Origin: Flavobacteriaceae bacterium
GTDB taxonomy: Bacteria > Bacteroidota > Bacteroidia > Flavobacteriales > Flavobacteriaceae
Direction of reading: 5' to 3'
DNA: 9,581 nucleotides
NCBI GenBank assembly: GCA_019752245.1
Contig: JAIEMH010000279.1
Coordinates: 1 to 9,581 of the forward strand
How positions within the stretch are numbered: the stretch's first letter is position 1; every line of letters begins with the position of its first letter. Shown piece after piece: positions 1 to 6,435 of the stretch. The notes below the pieces were generated by a model that did not search any database, was not told the DNA's origin, and saw only the letters and a list, made by a program, of their open reading frames with translations. Both the position numbers and the translations under genes were made by a program.

Positions 1-114
1 GTCGCGTAAGCCCCCTGATTCTTTCTACCCCCAGAAATCAAAAATCAGGGGACTTACGTCCACCCCCCGCCTAATCAAATCTCGGCAATTTTTTTTGCAC
101 CCCTCTCCGCAACT
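1..114. other. C-rich foreign-looking segment interrupting the receptor gene (possible mobile-element or repeat end)
   Basis: Base use changes sharply here. On the plus strand there are C-runs at 11-15, 28-32, 63-68 and 100-103, while the receptor gene beyond about 115 is AT-rich. In the receptor's reading direction the protein follows the family pattern up to residues 838-842 (GKRIF). It then becomes an arginine-, cysteine- and glycine-rich tail that does not look like a beta-barrel strand. The junction is placed at about 98-114 because homologous receptors could still share a few residues past the aromatic. I do not recognise the segment. It could be the end of an insertion sequence, a REP-like or other dispersed repeat, a group II intron end, or a chimeric contig end. 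No transposase or recombinase is visible because the window stops here. Confidence 0.6.
5..58 (-). repeat. Nested inverted repeat / hairpin
   Basis: Bases 5-20 pair with 43-58 at 15 of 16 positions; the one mismatch is C11 against A52. Inside the loop, 22-26 (TTTCT) pairs perfectly with 33-37 (AGAAA), leaving the 6-base loop ACCCCC (27-32). If transcribed from the minus strand, the mismatch becomes a G-U wobble, so the outer stem is fully paired as minus-strand RNA but not as plus-strand RNA. No T-tract follows on the minus strand, so it is not a standard intrinsic terminator. The receptor frame's TAG stop (25-27) lies in the inner stem and loop. REP-like elements and subterminal hairpins of IS200/IS605-type elements look broadly like this, but I cannot assign a family. 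Confidence 0.75.
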
Positions 115-2640
115 GAAAATTCTTTTTCCAAAAACAGAATATACTAGAGAAACTGTATTGCTCCATTCTTTGCTCAGTTTGAACTGGTATTTTAAGTCAG
201 AATTTATAATCCATTTTGAAGCACCTTGAAGTTCTCTGTCTTGATGTGTTTCTGAAGTGTTTGATGATTTTACATTGGTATGCATCAATGACGTGTTAAA
301 TCCTAAAGAGAAATCGGATAAGTTTTTGCTTATTCTTGCAAAATCATAGATAAGTTCTACTTCTGCACCAACTAATGTTGCTTCATCAGAATTTATAAAT
401 GTTGTAATAAGTCCATTTGCAGCATTCGCCTGAAATGTTCTTTCAATAGGATTTTCGATTCTTTTTCCAAAAATCCCAACTGCTAATATTTCTTTATTTG
501 TTGGGAAAACCTCATATTTCAGGTCAATATTGTAATTGTCGCTGTTTTTTAAATCCTTGTTACCTCTTGTTGCTGTTCCGTCGGCATTAATGTATTCTAT
601 TGGGAATGATTCCATAATTACCGGACGTGTGTATGTTTTTCCTGCTGCAAATCTGAAATTCGTTTTTTCATTCATTGCGTATTTCAGGTTTAGAGAAGGA
701 AGAAAATACATATTGTCTTTTTTGTCTTTTGTAAATGGCTGATCAAATGAACCATTCTGTCTGTATTTTGTTTCCTTGTAGTTTTTTTCAAATCTTAAAC
801 CACCATTGATTTCCCATTTATTACCAAAATGGAGTAGTAAATTTGCAAATCCTGCCGAAGTGTATTCAAATAATTTTACCTTGTACTGAGCGTTAGAGCT
901 TTCTCTGAAATTGAAATTTCCAGCAGCAAGATCAGCATTAATAGTAGAATCAATATTGTTGAGATTTGTTGAGAACGAAGGATAATTTGATGAAACTACA
1001 GAAACAAATCGGTAAGAAGACTGTGTTTCGGTTGAATAAGCATTGAAACCAACCGTTACTTCATCTTTCTTATCTTTATTTCCAAATTTAAGATTATATT
1101 CTCCAAGTCCAGAAAAGTAAAAATTTCCGTTAATGTCTAAATACTGACGTAAGAAATTATTTCCTGTGTAAGAAGTATAAATTTCTCCGTTATCTTCTAA
1201 AGTTCCACCAAAGAATTTTCTGTCAGGCTGTGCGAAAACCGTTTTAGAATAGGAAATACCACCTTTTATGGACTGATTTTTGTCAGCTGTAATGAAGTAT
1301 TTACCCAAAAGTTGCGTTGTTAGATAGTCAGATTGATCCAGTTGATTGGTTCTGATTAAATAATTTGGATTATTTACCTGATTTCCTTGAACACCAAACT
1401 GGTCTTTTATTGAATTTTCAGTGTTTCTAAGATAAAATGTATTTGACGAAAGTTCAAATCTATCCGATTTATAATTTAGCCCAATTAAAGCTGATGTGTT
1501 TGTTTTATATCTGTATTCAGAACTCTGAAAGTTATTGTTGTAAAATATTTCGCTATTACTTCCCTGAATGGTTCTTTCTGCTCCTTTTCGAATAGTGTAG
1601 CTGTTATCAAAATTCAACGATAACAAATAAGAAAATTTAGCATTATTCTTAAAACTGAATTTTTCTGAATGCAAAAGTCCAATACTTGAGTTTAGAGGAC
1701 TCTGAGTTGAACTAACATCAAAACCATTTTTGAAAGACTTTAAAGATTGAGTACTAGACAAGGTCATATTAGAAGGAGTCGAACCAAATACTGATGGAAA
1801 TTTCCTGTCTTTTCCGCCAAGTCCAAAGAATCCTTTTGTAGTATTGGAATCAGCATCGATATTAAAATCCGAAAGATTATTATCTGTGGTATAACCTACG
1901 CCAACATTAAGTTTTGTAATGCTTTTGCTTCCTCCTTTAGAAGTTGTAATGTTGAATGTTCCTCCTGCAAAATCTCCGTAAATATTAGGATTAAAGGTTT
2001 TGTATACATCAATTACGCTCACAATATCTGTTGGAAATAAATCTAACGGTATGATTTTTTTGAACGGACTGTTAGATGGAACGGCAAGATCATTAACCAA
2101 CAAGCTATTGTAACGATCTTCCAATCCTCTTACGAAAATTCCTCTTGAACCAACTTTAGTAATTCCGGTAATTTTAGTCAAACCTTCTTCTACATCGCTA
2201 ACTCCTTTTCTTGACATTTCTTGCGCGCCAATACTTTGTTTTATCTCTACAGCTTTTTTCTGTTCTAGTAATAAAGCAGTTTCTTTTTCTCTGTTTGTAG
2301 TTTTTTGAATAACAACATCTTCCAGCTTGTATGCTCCAGAACCTAAAGCCTTATTTACTGTAAGTGTTTCATTTGCTTTAACTGTTACTGGAATCTCTAC
2401 AGATTCATAACCAATAAAACTCAATACTAAGGTATAATTTCCTGGATCAACTTTTAATGAGTATTTTCCTTTTTCATCTGTTGTAGCACCAACGCTTGTT
2501 CCTTTTATTACCGCGTTAGCAAAAGCAATTGGAGCATTGTTCATATCTTTGTCAGTAATTACACCAGATATTGTTCCTTTGCTTTGTGCAAATGATAGTG
2601 TACTAATAAGTAATGTTATTAAAATTAATCTAAATTTCAT
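25..2640 (-). CDS. TonB-dependent outer-membrane receptor with carboxypeptidase-regulatory-like domain, aberrant C-terminus
   Basis: An 871-residue outer-membrane receptor that would import an unknown ligand using TonB/ExbBD energy. Residues 1-18 are a signal peptide ending in SFAQ. Residues 22-105 are a carboxypeptidase-regulatory-like beta-sandwich (CarboxypepD_reg-like), common on Bacteroidota receptors. A TonB-box-like stretch (KLEDVVIQ, 105-112) precedes the plug domain (about 135-235), which contains VRGLEDRYN and GDFAGGTFNI. The rest is barrel, with alternating aromatic strands and many Asn/Ser loops. From residue 843 the sequence changes to a Cys/Arg/Gly-rich tail of 29 residues encoded by C-rich DNA. 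The final strands and the terminal aromatic residue used as the barrel-assembly signal are therefore missing. Family members usually run some 60-100 residues longer. The gene is probably broken, or its true end lies outside the window. It is transcribed divergently from a response-regulator gene. The ligand cannot be told from sequence. Confidence 0.88.
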   Translation of the reverse strand: MKFRLILITLLISTLSFAQSKGTISGVITDKDMNNAPIAFANAVIKGTSVGATTDEKGKYSLKVDPGNYTLVLSFIGYESVEIPVTVKANETLTVNKALGSGAYKLEDVVIQKTTNREKETALLLEQKKAVEIKQSIGAQEMSRKGVSDVEEGLTKITGITKVGSRGIFVRGLEDRYNSLLVNDLAVPSNSPFKKIIPLDLFPTDIVSVIDVYKTFNPNIYGDFAGGTFNITTSKGGSKSITKLNVGVGYTTDNNLSDFNIDADSNTTKGFFGLGGKDRKFPSVFGSTPSNMTLSSTQSLKSFKNGFDVSSTQSPLNSSIGLLHSEKFSFKNNAKFSYLLSLNFDNSYTIRKGAERTIQGSNSEIFYNNNFQSSEYRYKTNTSALIGLNYKSDRFELSSNTFYLRNTENSIKDQFGVQGNQVNNPNYLIRTNQLDQSDYLTTQLLGKYFITADKNQSIKGGISYSKTVFAQPDRKFFGGTLEDNGEIYTSYTGNNFLRQYLDINGNFYFSGLGEYNLKFGNKDKKDEVTVGFNAYSTETQSSYRFVSVVSSNYPSFSTNLNNIDSTINADLAAGNFNFRESSNAQYKVKLFEYTSAGFANLLLHFGNKWEINGGLRFEKNYKETKYRQNGSFDQPFTKDKKDNMYFLPSLNLKYAMNEKTNFRFAAGKTYTRPVIMESFPIEYINADGTATRGNKDLKNSDNYNIDLKYEVFPTNKEILAVGIFGKRIENPIERTFQANAANGLITTFINSDEATLVGAEVELIYDFARISKNLSDFSLGFNTSLMHTNVKSSNTSETHQDRELQGASKWIINSDLKYQFKLSKEWSNTVSLVYSVFGKRIFSCGEGCKKNCRDLIRRGVDVSPLIFDFWG

Positions 2641-2666
2641 TTTGTGTGTGTCGTTAAAATTCTGTG

Positions 2667-2695
2667 CAAAGAACGTATTGCTTTGTAAAGTTCAA
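2667..2695 (-). promoter_or_regulatory. Candidate weak promoter for the receptor gene
   Basis: Read on the minus strand, TTG (2695-2693) is followed after 18 bp by GTTCTTTG (2674-2667). This matches the TTTG half of the Bacteroidota -7 element TAnnTTTG but lacks the TA. Spacing is right, and it leaves a leader of about 20 bases before the ATG. It is a partial match in AT-rich DNA, so it is weak. Confidence 0.25.
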
Positions 2696-2700
2696 GTTAT

Positions 2701-2750
2701 TCATAATTTATGATTAAGTTTAGTAATCATTACCTAAATGTTAAGACATT
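2701..2750. promoter_or_regulatory. Cluster of three small palindromes in the divergent region
   Basis: Three perfect inverted repeats follow each other: 2701-2713 (TCATAA-T-TTATGA), 2723-2733 (GTAAT-C-ATTAC) and 2737-2750 (AATGT-TAAG-ACATT). They lie between the divergent receptor and response-regulator genes, where an operator would be expected. Short palindromes are common by chance in AT-rich DNA, so binding is an inference. Confidence 0.35.
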
Positions 2751-2769
2751 AAATTACTGTTAACTCATT
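2739..2769 (+). repeat. 12-bp imperfect direct repeat, candidate response-regulator operator
   Basis: TGTTAAGACATT (2739-2750) and TGTTAACTCATT (2758-2769) match at 10 of 12 positions and start 19 bp apart. OmpR/PhoB-type regulators bind tandem half-sites, and this pair sits 31 bp upstream of the candidate -7 element of the regulator gene. The usual half-site period is 10-11 bp or a multiple, so 19 bp is not ideal. Confidence 0.35.
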
Positions 2770-2799
2770 TTAAAGCCTACATGATATGCGATAAAGTGC

Positions 2800-2807
2800 T
2801 ATATTTA
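2800..2807 (+). promoter_or_regulatory. Candidate -7 element for the response regulator-kinase operon
   Basis: TATATTTA matches 7 of 8 positions of the Bacteroidota -7 consensus TAnnTTTG. It lies 28 bases before the ATG at 2836, giving a plausible leader of about 20-25 bases. No clear TTG -33 element is present at the right distance, so the promoter may need an activator. An overlapping alternative, TACATTCG (2806-2813), also matches 7 of 8. Confidence 0.4.
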
Positions 2808-2835
2808 CATTCGCAAACAAAGAAATAGTTGCATT

Positions 2836-3519
2836 ATGAAGAAAAAAGACATTAAGATTTTATTGGTTGATGATGAACAAGATATCTTGGAAATTGTAGG
2901 TTATAATTTGTCGCAAGAAGGATTTAAAATTGTTACAGCATCTAATGGTAAAGAAGCTATTGCAATGGCCAAGAAAGAACGTCCGCAGTTAATTATAATG
3001 GATGTTATGATGCCAGAAATGGACGGAATGGAAGCTTGTGAAAATATTAGAAAAATTCCTGAATTGAGTAATACTATAATTACTTTTTTAACTGCTAGAA
3101 GTGAAGATTATTCTCAAGTAGCAGGTTTTGATGCAGGTGCAGATGATTATATTGCAAAACCAATTAAGCCAAAATTATTAGTAAGTAAGGTAAAGGCATT
3201 GTTAAGAAGGCTTAAAGACGATTCTGGGTCAAGCGAAAACCTTAACGTTGGCGGAATTGAAATTAATCGTGAAGAATATAAAATTAACATGGAAGGTAGA
3301 GAAATTGTGCTTCCAAGAAAAGAATTTGAATTGTTTTATCTATTAGCTTCTAAGCCCGGAAAAGTATTTAAAAGAGAAGAAATTCTTGATAAAGTTTGGG
3401 GTAATGAAGTTATTGTTGGCGGACGAACAATAGATGTGCATATTAGAAAACTTCGTGAAAAAATTGGCGAAGATTTATTCAAAACAATCAAAGGTGTTGG
3501 ATATAAATTTGAAGTTTAA
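2836..3519 (+). CDS. OmpR/PhoB-family response regulator
   Basis: A 227-residue cytoplasmic transcription factor of the two-component type, with the usual length of the OmpR/PhoB family. The receiver domain (about 6-125) has the acidic pair D12-D13, phospho-acceptor D56 in MDVMMP, the switch threonine T86, Y105 and the conserved K108-P109. The C-terminal winged helix (about 135-226) includes the family signature around GRTIDVHIRKLREKI and ends in KGVGYKFEV. All key residues are present, so it should be phosphorylated and bind tandem DNA sites. The ATG at 2836 is a normal family start. The kinase gene follows after 60 bp on the same strand and is the likely partner. The target genes are unknown; the divergent receptor and the operon itself are the nearest candidates. 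It resembles PhoB, but a phosphate role is not shown. Confidence 0.95.
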   Translation: MKKKDIKILLVDDEQDILEIVGYNLSQEGFKIVTASNGKEAIAMAKKERPQLIIMDVMMPEMDGMEACENIRKIPELSNTIITFLTARSEDYSQVAGFDAGADDYIAKPIKPKLLVSKVKALLRRLKDDSGSSENLNVGGIEINREEYKINMEGREIVLPRKEFELFYLLASKPGKVFKREEILDKVWGNEVIVGGRTIDVHIRKLREKIGEDLFKTIKGVGYKFEV

Positions 3520-3579
3520 AACACAAATTACTACATTAGCGACTGATTCAATCGGTACAATATCGAATACAATTCTACA

Positions 3580-4623
3580 ATGTCAATTATTTTTAAAAAA
3601 TCATATCGATTTGCAATAATTTCTGCATCCTATATTACACTATTTTCTACTAGTTTAATTGCAATTTTATTGTGCTTCTTCTTTACTTTTTCTTGGCAGT
3701 TTTGTTCTTTATTTGCTATTTCAATCTACACTTTTGCTTTTTTTGTATTGCAATATAGAGTAGAGCACTTTATTTATAGAAGGGTAAAAAAAATATACGA
3801 TGATGTTTCGTTGTTAGATTCTACAACCTTAAGAAGTCAACCCATAACTACCGATATGGCAACATTAACTAGAGAAGTTAAAAAGTTTGCCACAGACAAA
3901 AAACTCGAAATTGAAACATTAAAAGTTCGTGAAGAATACCGTCGTGAGTTTATGGGAAATGTTTCGCACGAATTAAAGACGCCTTTGTTTACAGTTCAAG
4001 GTTATCTTTCTACTTTACTTGATGGCGCAATGAAAGATAAAGATTTGCGTAAAAAATATCTTGAAAGAGCAGAGAAAGGCGTAGAACGATTAATTTATAT
4101 TGTAGAAGATTTAGACATGATTTCTAAACTAGAAATGGGTGATTTAAATTTAGACTTCACTACTTTTAACATAATTGAAGTCATTCAAAATGTATTTGAT
4201 TTATTAGAAATGCAAGCCGATAAAAAGAATATTATTTTAATGTTTGATAGAAAGTACAACAAGCAAATAAATGTTTTTGGTGACAAAGATAAAATCCAAC
4301 AAGTGATAACTAACTTAATTGTTAATTCAATAAAGTATGGAAAAGAAAATGGTACAACCGAAGTCTCTGTAGAAGATTTAGTAAAAAACAAAATTATAGT
4401 TCGCGTTCGCGATAACGGAGAAGGAATTGAAAGTAATAATATACCAAGACTTTTTGAGCGTTTCTTTAGAGTTGATAAAAGTGGTGCTCGTAGCGAAGGT
4501 GGTTCTGGATTAGGACTTTCAATAGTTAAGCATATTATTGAAGGTCATGACGAAAAAATTTATGTAGAAAGTGAATTTCATAAAGGTTCTGAGTTTTCAT
4601 TCACGCTCGAAAAGCAAAAATAA
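3580..4623 (+). CDS. PhoR-like sensor histidine kinase, two transmembrane segments, no periplasmic sensor domain
   Basis: A 347-residue inner-membrane kinase, probably the partner of the upstream regulator. Two hydrophobic segments (about 11-35 and 40-58) are joined by only a few residues, so there is no periplasmic sensing domain, and no PAS domain follows. A linker (60-115) leads to the HisKA domain with H130 in NVSHELKTPL; the E-x-x-T motif after the histidine suggests it can also act as a phosphatase. The ATPase domain has the N-box (NLIVNSIKYG, N245/N249), DNGEGI (278-283), FERFFR (292-297) and GGSGLGL (307-313). All catalytic motifs are intact. The signal must come through the membrane or from a partner protein. 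The 60-bp gap upstream holds a near-palindrome (3542-3556) and three TACAAT copies, of unknown meaning. The 3' end overlaps the opposite-strand glycosyltransferase gene by 27 bp. Confidence 0.94.
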   Translation: MSIIFKKSYRFAIISASYITLFSTSLIAILLCFFFTFSWQFCSLFAISIYTFAFFVLQYRVEHFIYRRVKKIYDDVSLLDSTTLRSQPITTDMATLTREVKKFATDKKLEIETLKVREEYRREFMGNVSHELKTPLFTVQGYLSTLLDGAMKDKDLRKKYLERAEKGVERLIYIVEDLDMISKLEMGDLNLDFTTFNIIEVIQNVFDLLEMQADKKNIILMFDRKYNKQINVFGDKDKIQQVITNLIVNSIKYGKENGTTEVSVEDLVKNKIIVRVRDNGEGIESNNIPRLFERFFRVDKSGARSEGGSGLGLSIVKHIIEGHDEKIYVESEFHKGSEFSFTLEKQK

Positions 4624-5667
4624 TTGCTTCCAATTTAGCGCCGATTTTATTTTTGGTAATCCTGCATATAACGGAACAGCAAGTAAATCTTCCAATTTAA
4701 ATTTATCTTGTTTTGCAGTTGGAACCAATCCTTCTCTTTTGTATTTTTTAGCCAAATATTCTTGCTCAAATTGACCTGGAGTTGGAATAAAAAAGGCTTT
4801 CTTTTCTAGTTTAACCAAGTCCATAACTGTGGTGTAACCAGATCTACAAAGTACTATTTCACTTTCATTAAAAGTTTTTTCCAATTGCTCGGTTTGCATA
4901 TAATTATAGAAAGTAATGTTGTTCTTTACATCTTGTTTTTGTTCGGTTTCTACTTTGCCTTTAATAAAAACTACTTTTTCTTTATAATTCTTAAGTTCGT
5001 TTATCAGTTTTTCTTCTAGTAATGTTCTTTGTGGTTCTGGTCCAGAAAGAATTACCATTAGTTGATATGCAATAGGAAGTTCTTGTTTCTGCAATCTACT
5101 CAAGACGCCAATATATTTCAAGTTGAGGTTGGAATCTTTTAAATGACCTAATTTACCTGACAAATTGGGAATTTCTTTCTCATCTGGAATCCAACATTCA
5201 TTAAATTTTCTTATAAAATGTTGGTGCAATTTGCTCGATATCCAAGTTGTTTTTCCAGATAAAACAGTAAGTTGATGCGTAATAAAAACGGATGGAATTT
5301 TTTTGTTATGAACACCAAGACGATTGTCTGAAATTATGCCGCAAAGATTGTATTCTTTTACCCAATTTTTTACTAGTTTTTTTTCAGAAAAAATTGCGTT
5401 TATTGTTTTCGGACTATTTTTTAAAAGTTTCCACTTAAAATCTTCTGCTTTTTTAGCATATTCTATGTTATACGAAGGTAATTCTAACGCTAATAAATGA
5501 GGAAATTCCTTTTTAAGCAAAGAAAGTGCAACACCATCGGATGCAATTATCGGATTAAATCCATTATTTTCTAATTCACGAATAATAGGAATACAGCGTG
5601 TAGCATGGCCTAAACCCCAGTTTAATGGAGCAATAAGAATATTTTTATCAGAATTAGTCAATGTCAT
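4597..5667 (-). CDS. GT-B glycosyltransferase, MurG/family 28-like
   Basis: A 356-residue protein with the two-domain GT-B layout of the MurG-like (family 28) glycosyltransferases. The N-terminal domain begins with the glycine-rich loop NWGLGHATR (16-24), the acceptor-side signature. The C-terminal domain (from about 195) has CRSGYTTVMDL (274-284) and PTPGQFEQEYLA (295-306), which match the sugar-nucleotide-binding part of the fold. No signal peptide or membrane segment is seen, so it is probably cytosolic or peripheral, transferring a sugar from a nucleotide donor to a lipid or glycan. The substrate is unknown. It is unlikely to be MurG itself: the motifs differ from the peptidoglycan enzyme and no cell-wall genes are nearby. 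It is convergent with the kinase gene (27-bp overlap) and divergent from trmB. ATG at 5667 is the only good start ahead of the glycine-rich loop. Confidence 0.85.
   Translation of the reverse strand: MTLTNSDKNILIAPLNWGLGHATRCIPIIRELENNGFNPIIASDGVALSLLKKEFPHLLALELPSYNIEYAKKAEDFKWKLLKNSPKTINAIFSEKKLVKNWVKEYNLCGIISDNRLGVHNKKIPSVFITHQLTVLSGKTTWISSKLHQHFIRKFNECWIPDEKEIPNLSGKLGHLKDSNLNLKYIGVLSRLQKQELPIAYQLMVILSGPEPQRTLLEEKLINELKNYKEKVVFIKGKVETEQKQDVKNNITFYNYMQTEQLEKTFNESEIVLCRSGYTTVMDLVKLEKKAFFIPTPGQFEQEYLAKKYKREGLVPTAKQDKFKLEDLLAVPLYAGLPKIKSALNWKQLFLLFERE
4612..4629. terminator. Weak bidirectional hairpin at the kinase/glycosyltransferase junction
   Basis: AAGCAA (4612-4617) and TTGCTT (4624-4629) form a 6-bp stem with a 6-base loop spanning the kinase TAA stop. 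It has only two G-C pairs and no long T-tract, so it would be a poor intrinsic terminator. It is listed because it is the only symmetric element at this overlapping convergent junction. Confidence 0.25.
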
Positions 5668-5711
5668 TTGTTACGATTCTATTAAGTTTTGAATTGGCAA
5701 GATAAAACTAA

Positions 5712-5740
5712 TTGTGGTCTTATATATTTCCTTAATTTTG
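5712..5740 (+). promoter_or_regulatory. Bacteroidota-type promoter for the trmB operon
   Basis: TTG (5712-5714), an 18-bp spacer and TAATTTTG (5733-5740) match the Bacteroidota sigma-ABfr consensus (TTG, about 17-23 bp, TAnnTTTG) at every fixed position. Transcription would start near 5746, about 15 bases before the GTG at 5761. This is the best promoter in the window and argues against any trmB start upstream of it. Confidence 0.7.
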
Positions 5741-5760
5741 CCAAAACATTAATTTTAGTC

Positions 5761-6435
5761 GTGGGAAGTAAAAATAAGTTAAAAAGATTTAAGGAAAACG
5801 AAACATTCGAAAATGTTTTTCAACCAACAAGAGAAGAAGTAGTAGGCGGTGAATTTCCTTTAAAAGGAAAATGGAACAGCGATTTTTTCAAAAATGACAA
5901 TCCTATAATTGTAGAATTAGGTTGCGGAAAAGGCGAATATTCTATTGGTTTGGCCCAAAGAAACCCAAATGCTAATTATGTCGGCATCGATGTAAAAGGT
6001 GCTCGATTTTGGCGTGGTGCAAAGACAGCTGTCGATGAAGGAATGCGCAATGTAGCTTTTGTAAGGACTCAAATTGAGCTAATTAACTTTATTTTTGCCG
6101 ATCATGAAATTGACGAAATTTGGATTACTTTTCCAGATCCACAAATAAAATACAAACGTACAAAGCACCGAATGACCAATTCAGAATTTCTACAATTGTA
6201 TAAAAAAATACTAAAACCAAATGGTGTTGTAAACCTTAAAACCGATTCCGAATTTATGCATGGTTACACTCTAGGATTATTGCATGGAGAAGGTCACGAA
6301 GTTTTATATGCCAATCACAACGTATACAAAAATGAAGGTTCACCAAGTGAAGTAACTGAAATTCAAACATTTTACGAGAATCAATATTTGGAAGTTAACA
6401 AAGCAATTACGTATATTCGTTTTAAAATCAAATAG
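5761..6435 (+). CDS. trmB: tRNA (guanine(46)-N7)-methyltransferase TrmB
   Basis: A 224-residue SAM-dependent enzyme that makes m7G46 in the tRNA variable loop. The class I methyltransferase core shows the SAM-binding motif VELGCGKGEY (51-60), GIDVKGARFWRGAKTA (75-90, motif II region), and the TrmB signature FPDPQIKYKRTKHRM (124-138) carrying the family's acidic residue, followed by NLKTDSEF. Near the C-terminus TEIQTFYE occupies the place of the substrate-binding T-x-x-E motif. The reading frame is open back to a TTG at 5689, which would add 24 residues, but those are unlike the family and the promoter ends inside them. GTG at 5761 gives a typical flavobacterial start (GSKNKLKRF). It is first in an operon: its TAG stop abuts the ATG of the LysE-like gene with no spacer. 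Confidence 0.95.
   Translation: MGSKNKLKRFKENETFENVFQPTREEVVGGEFPLKGKWNSDFFKNDNPIIVELGCGKGEYSIGLAQRNPNANYVGIDVKGARFWRGAKTAVDEGMRNVAFVRTQIELINFIFADHEIDEIWITFPDPQIKYKRTKHRMTNSEFLQLYKKILKPNGVVNLKTDSEFMHGYTLGLLHGEGHEVLYANHNVYKNEGSPSEVTEIQTFYENQYLEVNKAITYIRFKIK

Noticed and set aside
5..58. Integron attC site or tRNA-like element
   Set aside because: The arms lack the attC core-site pattern (RYYYAAC/GTTRRRY), and no cloverleaf can be drawn.
85..114. Start of a group II intron (TTGCGGAG...GGGGTGC slightly resembles GTGCG starts)
   Set aside because: The first base differs from the GTGCG consensus, and no domain V or reverse transcriptase is visible in the window. Kept only as a possibility.
536..742. 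68-residue plus-strand open frame inside the receptor gene
   Set aside because: Antisense shadow of a well-supported receptor domain; no family features and no promoter.
3532..3539. Internal promoter before the kinase gene (TACATTAG)
   Set aside because: 7 of 8 match to the -7 element but no -33 TTG; likely chance in AT-rich DNA.
3434..3619. 61-residue plus-strand open frame across the regulator end
   Set aside because: Overlaps the conserved winged-helix codons in another frame; composition looks random.
4185..4391. 68-residue minus-strand open frame in the kinase
   Set aside because: Antisense to the ATPase domain; hydrophobic stretches come from AT-rich codons.
4571..4774. 67-residue plus-strand open frame over the end of the glycosyltransferase gene
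   Set aside because: Antisense shadow; no recognisable features.
5691..5706. Sigma-54 promoter (TTGGCA near 5694)
   Set aside because: No matching TTGCA/T half at the required spacing.
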